Source: Galbitalea sp036266835 (GTDB lineage Bacteria > Actinomycetota > Actinomycetes > Actinomycetales > Microbacteriaceae). Taken from it: a stretch of 64,000 bases of DNA. The stretch covers positions 5,020 through 69,019 of the forward strand of contig DATAXD010000036.1 of assembly GCA_036266835.1 (NCBI GenBank). Direction: 5' to 3'. The translations under genes and the position numbers were made by a program. Shown here piece by piece: positions 24,495 to 32,899 of the stretch (position 1 is the stretch's first letter; each line of letters starts with the position of its first letter). Under the pieces are notes generated by a model, which worked only from the letters and a program-made list of their open reading frames with translations, did no database searches and was not told the origin of the DNA.

Positions 24495-25487
24495 ATGTCG
24501 CGCGCGGCGTTAGCTGGTTTCATCGTGGGCAGCTTTCAATTCCAACTCTCCGACGGCCGAAGGATCGGGGTCTCGCTGGTCGGCGAGCCCACTGCCACGC
24601 GACTCGTGGTGATGTGCCTGCCGACACCCGGCGCGGGCGGTTTCGACCCCGTTCCCGCTGTCACGATGCGACACCCGATTCGACTGTTGTACGTCGATCG
24701 TCCCGGCTATGGCGGGTCGGATGGCTTGCCTAAAGAGATCGAGCCGACCATCGAGCGTTTCGCCGACGACATCGCAGAGTATCTCCGGCACGTGATCGAC
24801 ACAGCGCGCGGCGTTACCGGTCTCGAACTGGGACCGGTGGCGGTCGTCGGCTGGTCCTTTGGCGGTCCCGTCGCGATCGCGCTCGCCGCCCGGCATCCGG
24901 AGCTGGTCGACAGCCTTGTGATCGTGGGGGCGCCAAGGCCGAAACGGTTGCGGCACGGCGAACGCTACTCCCCGGTCACCGAGCTGCGGCGCAAGGGCGT
25001 CGAGCGCAGCCGCGGAAGCCTGACGGCGTCGCTCGAAGAGGAGGGTCTTCCGACTCTCGAAGCGCTCGGTGTCGACATCGATGACGCCGACGCGCACGGT
25101 CTCGGCACCGCCGGTCGTCTCCAGCACATGATCGACGCGGCCTGGCTGCAGGGTGCCGCAGGAGTTGCGAGCGATCGATCAGCCGTGGCAAACGAGACCT
25201 GGCTGGGCGGGTTCGACCAACTGAAGTCGCCCGCGCTTTTGCTCTACGCCAGCGACGATCCCGTCGCGGGTCTGTCCGACGCGAAGTGGTACGCACGCCA
25301 CCTGCCGAACGGAACCGTCACCGAGACCTGCTCGGCCGGTCGGCTCGCGATCATCAGCGAGTGGGGTCGAATCCTGCAGTGGGTGGAGGCTCCGGCACCG
25401 TTGGTGTCGCCGAAGCGAAAAGGTCGACTCAGATCGCGTGATCCGACAGGTGGTTTGGCGATCCGAACCGGTGGGCGGTCACGCTGA
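24495..25487 (+). CDS. Alpha/beta-hydrolase fold protein lacking the catalytic His
   Basis: 330 residues. The core is normal: VDRPGYGGSD, the nucleophile elbow VVGWSFGGPVAIALAARHPELV and the Asp in LLLYASDDPVAGL. At the place where the catalytic His belongs, the sequence reads CSAGRLAIISEWGRIL, with R283 (CGG) where relatives have GH. No other His occurs C-terminal to it, so either catalysis is lost or altered. A 40-residue basic tail follows and overlaps the putA 3' end by 59 bases tail-to-tail. No cofactor-free oxygenase or ligand role can be assigned. Confidence 0.8.
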   Translation: MSRAALAGFIVGSFQFQLSDGRRIGVSLVGEPTATRLVVMCLPTPGAGGFDPVPAVTMRHPIRLLYVDRPGYGGSDGLPKEIEPTIERFADDIAEYLRHVIDTARGVTGLELGPVAVVGWSFGGPVAIALAARHPELVDSLVIVGAPRPKRLRHGERYSPVTELRRKGVERSRGSLTASLEEEGLPTLEALGVDIDDADAHGLGTAGRLQHMIDAAWLQGAAGVASDRSAVANETWLGGFDQLKSPALLLYASDDPVAGLSDAKWYARHLPNGTVTETCSAGRLAIISEWGRILQWVEAPAPLVSPKRKGRLRSRDPTGGLAIRTGGRSR

Positions 25488-28400
25488 CCGCCTGCTCGCG
25501 CAGGAAGGGCAGGATCTCGATGCGCCCGCTTTCGGTGACCGGTTGTGAGTAGATCGCAAGATCCGGTCTTCCGCCGACTGCGGTAGCGACAGCCGCGACA
25601 TCGCCGCCGATCAGACGAAGCCGGCCGCCGTCGCTGGCGGCGAGACGATTGCGCCACTCAAGGTCGGATTCGATCGAGACCGCGGTTCCGCTGGAACGAA
25701 ACTGCTCGGCCAGCGGTGACGGCAGTTCGGCGGGCAATGACACGCTGACGGTCGACCCGGCAACTGCCCCCGCCGCGAGAACTCGGACGAGCGGCGCGAG
25801 CTGCGTCGCATCCGACAGTCGAACCTGCACGGGCACTGGGCGGTACCGGAACACGTTCCGCTCGGCGGTCAGCCCGGACACGTCCCTGGCGGTTCCGAAT
25901 TCACTCGACCAGGCCTGCGCGTCGCTGTTCATTGCCCGTCGCAGGTATTCGAGGTCGGAGGCGCTGAGGCCGGCCTTGATGGCGGCCTCCAGGAGGGCCG
26001 CCGGCTCATCCGTCAGCTTCACGGCTGGCGCCGACGAGCCGGCCGAGGTCCAATTGCCCAGCCCGACGAGGTAGTTTGGCCCGCCGGCCTTTGTGCCCGC
26101 TCCGACTGCGGACTTCTTCCAGCCGCCGAATGGCTGCCGTCGGACGATCGCGCCCGTGGTGCCGCGGTTGACATACAGATTTCCGGCCTGGACCTTGTCG
26201 ATCCACACCCGAATTTCATCGGGGTCGAGTGAGTGCAGCCCGGCGGTGAGTCCGTAGTCCACCTCGTTCTGGAGCACGAGCGCCTCTTCGAGAGAGTTCG
26301 CGGTCATGACCCCCAGCACCGGGCCGAAGTACTCGGTGAGATGGAACTCGGATCCGCGCGCAACCCCGGCGCGAACGCCCGGCGACCAGAGCTTCCCGGT
26401 GTCGTCGAGCTTCTTCGGCTCGACGAGCCAGCTCTGGCCGGACTCGAGGGTCGTCAGGGCCGAGAGTAGCTTGCCATTGGCCGGTTCGATGATCGGCCCC
26501 ATCTGGGCCGTCGGGTCGGTCGGGTACGCCACGGTCAGCGACTGCACCGCGTCCACCAGCTGGTTGCGGAACCGGGCGGATGTTCCCGCCGTCCCGACCA
26601 GGATGACGAGCGACGCCGCCGAGCACTTCTGGCCCGCGTGACCGAACGCCGAGTTCACGACATCCTTCGCGGCGAGGTCGAGGTCGGCACTGGGCGTGAC
26701 GATGATCGCGTTCTTGCCGCTCGTTTCGGCGAGCAGTGGCAGGTCGTTCCGGAATCCGCGGAACAGTTCTGCGGTCTCGTAACCGCCCGTGAGGATGACC
26801 CGTTCGACTCGTGGGTCGGAGATGAGTTCGCTGCCGAGCGCGCGCTCGGTGAGCCGCACCAGCTGGAGTGCGTCCCTCGGCACGCCCGCTTCCCACAGCG
26901 CCTCGACCATGACGGCACCGCAACGGAAGGATAGCGCCGCTGGCTTGATGATGACGGATGAGCCGGCTGCGAGCGCAGCCAGGGTCGACCCTGCGGGAAT
27001 CGCGACCGGGAAGTTCCACGGCGGCGTCACGACGGTCACCCCGACTGAGTGGAACTCGGCGCCGTCGACCGCGTCGAGCTGTACTGCGAGCTGCGCGTAG
27101 TAATTCGCGAAGTCGACGGCCTCGGAGACCTCCGGATCCGCCTGGTCGATGGTCTTGCCTGCCTCGCTTGCCATTACTTCGATGAGGTCGGCACGGTGAT
27201 TTTCGAGCGCGCGAGCAGCGCGACGAAGGACGTCGCCCCGCTGCTTGCCCGATAGCGCATGCCATGGGTTCTTCGGGTTGGCGGCAGTCAGCAAAACGGC
27301 ATCCAGCGCCTTCGAGGTCGAGACCTTCGCGTCGGTCGTGGAGCGGTCGCCGAGCCGCGACGTCGGAACCCTGCTGAGGATCTTGCGGCCCCAGGCGCGG
27401 TTGGCCGGCAGCGACGAGTCCGTGTCCGGAGTGTTCGCGAACGACTCGTCGATCGGCCCGGACTCGGCGATGCTTCTGTCCTGGGTGCGTCTCGGCGCGG
27501 GGACTGACGTGTCGAGATCGCCCACCGAGCGGCGAAACCGGTCCTCTTCGCGCTCGAACAGCTCGTGGCTGCTCGAGAGCTCGAATACTGCGGACATGAA
27601 GTTGTCCTGGCTCGCACCTTCTTCCAGTCGGCGGATGAGATAGGCGATGGCGACGTCGAACTCAGCGGGATGCACCACCGGGGTGTACAGCAGGATCTCG
27701 CCGACCTCGCGCTTGACCACCTCGGCCTGTGCCTGGGCCATACCGAGCAGCATCTCGAATTCGATCCCGCGCCGCACATCCCGGCGACCGGCGAGAAGCC
27801 AGGCCGATGCGATGTCGAACAGGTTGTGGCCGGCGACGCCAAGGCGCACGTTTGCGATGTGTTCCGGCGTCAGTGCGTAGTCCAGAACCCGCTTGTAGTT
27901 GGTGTCGGTCTCCCTCTTCGAGCCCCACGTGGCCAGCGGCCAGTCGTGCAGCGATGCCTCGACCTGCTCCATCGGAAGGTTGGCGCCTTTCACGATTCGC
28001 ACCTTGATGTCGGCTCCGCCGTCGGCGCGACGCTCGGCCGACCACTTCTGTAGCTGCATCATCGCGGAAAGCGCGTCGGGCAGGTAGGTCTGCAGCACGA
28101 TTCCCGCCGAGAGGTGCTTCAGGGACGGAGCGCTGAGGATCTTCGTGAACACCGCGATGGTGAAGTCGAGATCCTTGTACTCCTCCATGTCCAGGTTGAT
28201 GAACTTGGGAGTCGCGGATGCCGCAGCCAGCTCGAACAGTGGGCCGAGCCGATCGACGACGTGGTCAACAGACTCCTCGAAGGCCCAGGACGTGTGCGGT
28301 GCGGTCGTCGACGAGACCTTGATGGAGACGTAGTCGACGTCATCCCTGGCGAGGAGCTTGCGGGTTCCCTCGAGGCGGCGACTCGCTTCGCGGTCGCCGA

Positions 28401-28872
28401 GGACCGCCTCACCGAGCAGGTTGAGGTTGAGGCGCACTTCGGTGGACCGAATGCGACCGATCGCCTTTCCGAGCTTCCGGTCAGTCGCGTCGATGATGAG
28501 ATGCCCCACCATGCGTCGGAGCACGGCACGCGCGATCGGGACGACTATGGCTGGCATCACCGGGGCGAACGCGGCACCGATGCGGATGGCCGCACGCATC
28601 GGCCATGGCAGAAAGCGTGGCGTGAGCGATGCCAGCGAATGGAGGTTCTTTGCTGCGACCCGCAGGTCTTCCGGACGCACGACGCCGTCGACGAAGCCGA
28701 CGGTGAATGGCAGCCCATTCGGATCCTTGAGCACTCCTGCGAGGCGGCTGGCCGATGAGCTCACTGTGACATTGCTGGCCTCCGTCAACCACCGATGCAC
28801 GAGGGCGACGGCATCATCCGCCAATAGGTCGAAATCGTTTGTGACGCGGGCTGGTGTGGCGGTCTTGGGCAC
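25429..28872 (-). CDS. putA: Bifunctional proline dehydrogenase / 1-pyrroline-5-carboxylate dehydrogenase
   Basis: Oxidises proline to glutamate in two steps; 1,147 residues from GTG 28872, supported by AAGGAAG upstream (the frame stays open to 29610 but there overlaps the LysR gene). Proline dehydrogenase covers ~1-480: VSIKVSS, VRIVKGANLPMEQ, RLGVAGHNLFDIASAW and the barrel end IEFEMLLGMAQ. The aldehyde dehydrogenase half has VVTPPWNFPVAIP, ETSGKNAIIV and catalytic Cys in GHAGQKCSAASLV. A C-terminal extension of about 250 residues follows. It lacks the N-terminal ribbon-helix-helix of enteric PutA, and a divergent LysR gene probably regulates it. Confidence 0.95.
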   Translation of the reverse strand: MPKTATPARVTNDFDLLADDAVALVHRWLTEASNVTVSSSASRLAGVLKDPNGLPFTVGFVDGVVRPEDLRVAAKNLHSLASLTPRFLPWPMRAAIRIGAAFAPVMPAIVVPIARAVLRRMVGHLIIDATDRKLGKAIGRIRSTEVRLNLNLLGEAVLGDREASRRLEGTRKLLARDDVDYVSIKVSSTTAPHTSWAFEESVDHVVDRLGPLFELAAASATPKFINLDMEEYKDLDFTIAVFTKILSAPSLKHLSAGIVLQTYLPDALSAMMQLQKWSAERRADGGADIKVRIVKGANLPMEQVEASLHDWPLATWGSKRETDTNYKRVLDYALTPEHIANVRLGVAGHNLFDIASAWLLAGRRDVRRGIEFEMLLGMAQAQAEVVKREVGEILLYTPVVHPAEFDVAIAYLIRRLEEGASQDNFMSAVFELSSSHELFEREEDRFRRSVGDLDTSVPAPRRTQDRSIAESGPIDESFANTPDTDSSLPANRAWGRKILSRVPTSRLGDRSTTDAKVSTSKALDAVLLTAANPKNPWHALSGKQRGDVLRRAARALENHRADLIEVMASEAGKTIDQADPEVSEAVDFANYYAQLAVQLDAVDGAEFHSVGVTVVTPPWNFPVAIPAGSTLAALAAGSSVIIKPAALSFRCGAVMVEALWEAGVPRDALQLVRLTERALGSELISDPRVERVILTGGYETAELFRGFRNDLPLLAETSGKNAIIVTPSADLDLAAKDVVNSAFGHAGQKCSAASLVILVGTAGTSARFRNQLVDAVQSLTVAYPTDPTAQMGPIIEPANGKLLSALTTLESGQSWLVEPKKLDDTGKLWSPGVRAGVARGSEFHLTEYFGPVLGVMTANSLEEALVLQNEVDYGLTAGLHSLDPDEIRVWIDKVQAGNLYVNRGTTGAIVRRQPFGGWKKSAVGAGTKAGGPNYLVGLGNWTSAGSSAPAVKLTDEPAALLEAAIKAGLSASDLEYLRRAMNSDAQAWSSEFGTARDVSGLTAERNVFRYRPVPVQVRLSDATQLAPLVRVLAAGAVAGSTVSVSLPAELPSPLAEQFRSSGTAVSIESDLEWRNRLAASDGGRLRLIGGDVAAVATAVGGRPDLAIYSQPVTESGRIEILPFLREQAVSVTAHRFGSPNHLSDHAI

Positions 28873-28954
28873 GGATGCTTCCTTGCTTTTGTACGTCGGG
28901 ATGCGCGGGACCGAGAAGTATCGAGGCGCTGGCCACCCCAGTTTGAGGCCGATA

Positions 28955-28996
28955 AGGCATAAGGTAAAGTGATGTTTTCTTACGCATATAGATAAG
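28955..28996. promoter_or_regulatory. Candidate LysR binding region between putA and its regulator
   Basis: An AT-rich patch in a GC-rich neighbourhood. It contains the inverted repeat CTTA-10-TAAG (28979-28996), close to the T-N11-A LysR box, preceded by spaced AAGG/TAAAG repeats at 28954-28968. Position in the 146-base divergent gap supports shared control of both genes. Confidence 0.4.
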
Positions 28997-29018
28997 ACGT
29001 ACTGATGAACGGATTCGC

Positions 29019-29945
29019 ATGCTCGAGGTTCGCCGGCTCCGGCTGCTTCGCGAGCTAAAACTGCGGGGGACGCTCGCCGAGGTTGCGATCGCTCTGAATC
29101 AGAGCCCGTCTTCGGTGTCCCAGCAACTGACCCAGCTCGAGAAGGAAGTGGGTGTCCCGCTCTTTCGCAAGTCGGGTCGCCGCGTTGTCTTGACGCCGCA
29201 GGCGGAGATCCTCGTCTCGCACACCTCCGCGGTGATGGAACGTCTGGAACTCGCCGAGTCGGAGGTGAACGCATCCCTGGCATCGGCCACGGGATTGGTG
29301 CGATTGGCAATCTTCCAGACCGCAGCTCTGGCTCTGATGCCGACCGCGCTGACCCTGCTGGCGAAGGAACATCCGCTTCTGCGGGTGGAAATGACGCAAC
29401 GCGAACCGGAAAGCGCGCTCTATGACACCTGGGCGCGTGACTTTGATCTCGTGGTCGCCGAGGAATACCCGGGACATGCGGCTCCCCGCTATCCGGAGCT
29501 CGACCGCGCACTTCTGACGACGGATGCGATCCGGCTTGCCGTACCGCCCGGAAGCGGCGCGCAGGGAGATGACTCGATCCGGACACTTCGCGATGTCGCG
29601 AGCGCTGCATGGGTCATGGAGCCTCGCGGGGCGGCATCCCGGCACTGGGCGGAACAGGCCTGCAGACAGGCCGGCTTCGAGCCGGATGTGCGTTACGAGA
29701 CCGCCGACCTGCAGGCGCACATCGGGCTGATCGCGTCGGGCAACGCCGTCGGCCTAACGCCCGATCTGCTCTGGAGCGGACGCGACGTGACGGTGCGACT
29801 CGTCGACCTGCCGGGTGAGCCGAGGCGAACCGTGTTCACCTCAGCTCGTCGAGCTACGGTGCCGAGTGCAGCATTGCGCGCGTGTCGGGAAGTCCTCGAG
29901 CGGACCGCTCGTTCGCTGGAGGCCGCCCCGCAGATATCCGCTTAG
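29019..29945 (+). CDS. LysR-family transcriptional regulator, divergent from putA
   Basis: 308 residues. N-terminal winged helix: RLRLLRELKLRGTLAEVAIAL, then the recognition helix NQSPSSVSQQLTQLEKEVGVPLF and the wing RKSGRRVVLTP. The effector domain begins at LVRLAIFQTAALALMPTAL. Related ArgP/PrdR-like and uncharacterised LysR proteins often flank amino-acid catabolic genes; the divergent position makes it the likely proline-responsive regulator of putA. It ends in a 4-base tail-to-tail overlap with dapE. Confidence 0.9.
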   Translation: MLEVRRLRLLRELKLRGTLAEVAIALNQSPSSVSQQLTQLEKEVGVPLFRKSGRRVVLTPQAEILVSHTSAVMERLELAESEVNASLASATGLVRLAIFQTAALALMPTALTLLAKEHPLLRVEMTQREPESALYDTWARDFDLVVAEEYPGHAAPRYPELDRALLTTDAIRLAVPPGSGAQGDDSIRTLRDVASAAWVMEPRGAASRHWAEQACRQAGFEPDVRYETADLQAHIGLIASGNAVGLTPDLLWSGRDVTVRLVDLPGEPRRTVFTSARRATVPSAALRACREVLERTARSLEAAPQISA

Positions 29946-31021
29946 GGCTTGGAGCCGCTCAGCCACGCCCGCAGTCCCGCCTCGCAGGCGACAATGTCTG
30001 CGAGCGCTACCCGCTCATCGTCGGCGTGGGCCTTGAGCGGATCACCCGGACCGTAGTTGACAGCCGGAATACCCAGTGCCGAGAAGCGGGCGACGTCCGT
30101 CCATCCGTATTTTGGCGTCGCCTCACCCCCGACTGCAAGGAGGAATTCGCGGGCGAGCGGACTCTCAAGCCCTGGCCGTGCACCTGCCGCGGCATCCACC
30201 ACCGTGATCTCATAGCTGCCGAAGAGCTCGTGCATGTGCGCGACGGCCTCGTCGATCGTGCGATCTGGCGCGAACCGATAGTTGATGTGCACCATGCATT
30301 CGTCCGGGATGACGTTGCCGGCCACGCCACCGGAGATGCCGACGGCGTTGAGGCCCTCACGGTAGACGAGCCCATCGACCTCGACCTCGCGCGGGGCATA
30401 CGCGCCGAGGGTGTTCAGGATGTCGGCGGCGTCGTGGATGGCGTTGTGCCCCACCCAGGCGCGCGCGGAATGCGCCCGTTTGCCGTACGTGCGCACCTCG
30501 ATCCTCAGTGTTCCGTTGCAGCCGCCCTCGATCGCGGCTTTGGTCGGTTCGCCGAGGATCGCGAAGTCGCCGACGAACAGGTCGGGTCGATTGCGCGCGA
30601 GACGCGCGAGCCCGTTGAGCTCCTCGGAAACCTCCTCGTGGTCGTACCACATCCAGGTCACGTCGAGCGAGGGCTCGGAGAGTTCGGCCGCGAGCTTCAG
30701 CTGCACAGCGACGCCGCCTTTCATATCGACGGTGCCGCGGCCCCACAGGTATTCCGCGCCGTCAACGGTCTCGAACCGGGTGGGCAGGTTCTTGTTCACC
30801 GGAACCGTGTCGATGTGACCGGCGATGATGACTCGACGCTGGAGTCCCAGACTGGTGCGGGCGGCGATGGTGTCGCCGTCACGGACTATCTCCAAATGGG
30901 CGCAGCTGGCGAGGGCAGTTTCGATGGCATCCGCGAGCGACTTCTCATTGTCCGACACCGAGTTGATGTCGCAGAGCTGTCGAGTCAGCTCGGCGGAACT
31001 TGCGCTGAGATCAAGAGTCAC
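29942..31021 (-). CDS. dapE: Succinyl-diaminopimelate desuccinylase
   Basis: M20 zinc peptidase-family enzyme of the lysine/meso-DAP pathway, which supplies peptidoglycan cross-links and lysine; 359 residues. Metal-site motifs are AGHIDTVPVN (first His and Asp), WGRGTVDMKGG (bridging Asp) and WYDHEEVSEE (catalytic Glu pair), then ILGEPTKAAIEGGCNGT. The dimerisation lid segment has GKRAHSARAWVGHNAIH, and the late ligand region is KAHADDERV. Length and motifs match actinobacterial DapE. Monocistronic. Confidence 0.95.
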   Translation of the reverse strand: MTLDLSASSAELTRQLCDINSVSDNEKSLADAIETALASCAHLEIVRDGDTIAARTSLGLQRRVIIAGHIDTVPVNKNLPTRFETVDGAEYLWGRGTVDMKGGVAVQLKLAAELSEPSLDVTWMWYDHEEVSEELNGLARLARNRPDLFVGDFAILGEPTKAAIEGGCNGTLRIEVRTYGKRAHSARAWVGHNAIHDAADILNTLGAYAPREVEVDGLVYREGLNAVGISGGVAGNVIPDECMVHINYRFAPDRTIDEAVAHMHELFGSYEITVVDAAAGARPGLESPLAREFLLAVGGEATPKYGWTDVARFSALGIPAVNYGPGDPLKAHADDERVALADIVACEAGLRAWLSGSKP

Positions 31022-31063
31022 CCGGCCAATACTAGGGACTCGCCGAACTCGAGGATGCGCGGG

Positions 31064-32335
31064 CTACGGCCGGTAGCCCACGGCGCAGGTCTGCTGTGCG
31101 GCAGTCTGGCCCGTCACGTTCGCTGGCAGCGCGACCGGCTTGTGGCCGGGTGTCGGCGTCACAGTCGGTACTGGCGTGGACGTTCCATCTGGCGTTGGCA
31201 GCGGGGTGCTCAAGCCGGACGGTGCCGACTCGGTTGCCCGCCCGAGCTTGCCGGCCAGTTCGATCGGGTCGTCCTGGTCCAGGGCCGTGGAGAGGATGTT
31301 GTCTGCCGGCTGTGACATGACCACGCGGCCCGGGTAGGCCGGATTCGACTTGGTCGGCCATTGCACGAACACGATATTGCTGAGGCTGATGTTCTTCAGC
31401 GTCAGGGCCAGCGCAACCATCGTTGTGGGCGCAGTGAGAGTGTCGGACAACTGCATGTTCTTGACGGCCGCGCTGGCCAGGTTGTACAGCGTGAACGGAT
31501 TGTTGAGCACACCGGCGCTCGTGACGGTGCGCAGGAGTGATGACATGAACAGTTGCTGGTCACTGATGCGGCCGAGATCGCTCCCATCGCCCACGCCGTG
31601 CCTGCTGCGCAGAAACGCGAGTGCCGTCTCGCCGGAGATGGTGTGCTCGCCGGCCGACAGGTCGAGCCCTACGTATGGGTCGCGGATCGCTGTCGCGAGG
31701 CACACCGGGACACCGCCAACGGCATCCGACATCTCGATGACGCCGTCGAAGCTGATTTCCGCCGCGTACTGGATGTTGAGCCCGGTGAGCCTCTCCGTCG
31801 CCAGTACGGTGCACGAGAGCCCGCCGCGCGAAAGGGTGGTGTTGAACATCGACAAGCTGGATGCCGGTGTTGTTCCGCCGTTGGCCCGTGGACAGGCCGG
31901 GATGCTGACCAACAGATCTCTCGGAATGCTCACCACGGTCGCGTGCTGGTGGTCCGCCGAAATGTGCAGAACCATGGTGACGTCGTTGTTGCCGGATCCG
32001 GAGCTCGCGCGCAGGTTTGCGGGGTCCTGGAAGCCGTCCTGCCCGGTGCGAGTGTCCGATCCGGTCAGAAGGAGATTGACCGCTCCGGTGATGGCTCCGA
32101 CCTGCGGCGGGGGTTCGTTGTGCAGGTGCTTCAGATGAATACCCGGCTTGATGGCCGACAGCGTGCTCGACACCGCGTACCCGACGATCGACGCGGTACT
32201 CACGGCGAGAATCACCGCGATGATTCCAACCAGCTTGAGTATTCCGAAGGGCAGAGAGGAACGGGGCAGACGTCCGTGGCGAACCAGATTGGTTTCCCCG
32301 GACTTTGTCGGCCTGTCTACCATCGCTCGCACCAC
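31064..32335 (-). CDS. LytR-CpsA-Psr (LCP) family cell-wall glycopolymer ligase
   Basis: Membrane-anchored phosphotransferase attaching teichoic-acid-like or arabinogalactan-like polymers to peptidoglycan. 423 residues from GTG 32335, with GAGGAAA upstream. One N-terminal helix (IVKLVGIIAVILAV region, residues ~33-55) anchors an extracellular LCP domain: LLLTGSDTR, NNDVTMVLHISADHQHATVVSIPRDLLV, AVGGVPVCL and LAFLRSRHG, with GDGSDLGRISDQQ. The C-terminal ~70 residues are a Pro/Thr-rich tail (TPLPTPDGTSTPVPTVTPTP). The Arg and Asp residues of the pyrophosphate pocket are present. Confidence 0.93.
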   Translation of the reverse strand: MVRAMVDRPTKSGETNLVRHGRLPRSSLPFGILKLVGIIAVILAVSTASIVGYAVSSTLSAIKPGIHLKHLHNEPPPQVGAITGAVNLLLTGSDTRTGQDGFQDPANLRASSGSGNNDVTMVLHISADHQHATVVSIPRDLLVSIPACPRANGGTTPASSLSMFNTTLSRGGLSCTVLATERLTGLNIQYAAEISFDGVIEMSDAVGGVPVCLATAIRDPYVGLDLSAGEHTISGETALAFLRSRHGVGDGSDLGRISDQQLFMSSLLRTVTSAGVLNNPFTLYNLASAAVKNMQLSDTLTAPTTMVALALTLKNISLSNIVFVQWPTKSNPAYPGRVVMSQPADNILSTALDQDDPIELAGKLGRATESAPSGLSTPLPTPDGTSTPVPTVTPTPGHKPVALPANVTGQTAAQQTCAVGYRP

Positions 32336-32407
32336 ACGTTTCCTCAGAGCTGCTGACTCGCTCGGTCACATAGAGCTAGCAGTCTAAACATCCCTGGCTG
32401 GGAAAAT

Positions 32408-32518
32408 TCAGGTTGCCGCGGCGATGTTGAGGAGCCAGTTGATGCCGAACGTGTCGACGCACATTCCAAATGAATCGCCCACACGTCCGCCGATCGTCGG
32501 CCGGAGCGCGCTCGCGGT
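32408..32518 (-). pseudogene. 3' remnant of a PhnB-like VOC-family gene
   Basis: Reading the minus strand, 36 sense codons end in TGA (32408-32410) and contain GRVGDSFGMCVDTFGINWLL followed by NIAAAT. This closely resembles the C-terminal end of PhnB-type VOC proteins (pattern WG..FG...D.FG..W..N). An in-frame TAG at 32519-32521 precedes it, and no start or N-terminal part is found upstream. It is therefore a gene fragment left in the gap between the LCP and DUF3467 genes. Confidence 0.7.
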
Positions 32519-32560
32519 CTACGCGATCTAGGGTGGAGGCACAAAGCTAGGAGACCGAAG

Positions 32561-32896
32561 ATGGCCGAAGAGCCCGCGCAGACCCAGGTTCAGTTTCAGG
32601 TGAGCCTGCCGCCCGAGCAGGAGTTGGGAGTCTTTGCCGACTTCGCGAGCGTGTGGCACACACCGACAACTTTCGTCATCGACTTTCTTGCGGTGAAGGG
32701 CACACCGCATCCCGCCGTCGATTCGCTCGGGCAGTTGCACCCCGAGGCACCGGTGCTCGAGGCGCGAGTCGGCGCGCGAGTACGCATTCCCTCCGAGCAG
32801 ATCTTCCCGCTGATCGCCGCGCTCCGGGAGCAGGGCGACAAGTGGCTCGAAGAGTCGGGTCGCTCCGAGCCACCTGCCGACTGGATTACTCGCTAG
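32561..32896 (+). CDS. DUF3467 protein
   Basis: 111 residues, cytoplasmic. The family pattern is clear: VSLPPEQELGVFADFASVW, then FVIDFLAVKG, VGARVRIPSEQIFPLIAALRE and a C-terminal helix. AGGAGA precedes the ATG at good spacing. No enzymatic residues stand out; function of the family is unknown. Convergent with the APC permease gene, with only 3 bases between stops. Confidence 0.88.
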   Translation: MAEEPAQTQVQFQVSLPPEQELGVFADFASVWHTPTTFVIDFLAVKGTPHPAVDSLGQLHPEAPVLEARVGARVRIPSEQIFPLIAALREQGDKWLEESGRSEPPADWITR

Positions 32897-32899
32897 AGA

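Noticed and set aside
26216..27265. 349-codon frame inside putA
   Set aside because: Alternative frame of the aldehyde dehydrogenase half; low-complexity Arg/Ala composition.
28873..29610. N-terminal extension of the putA reading frame (246 extra codons)
   Set aside because: It runs antisense through the LysR gene, is Arg/Ser/Pro-rich without homology, and the GTG at 28872 has a strong ribosome site followed by the family N-terminus.
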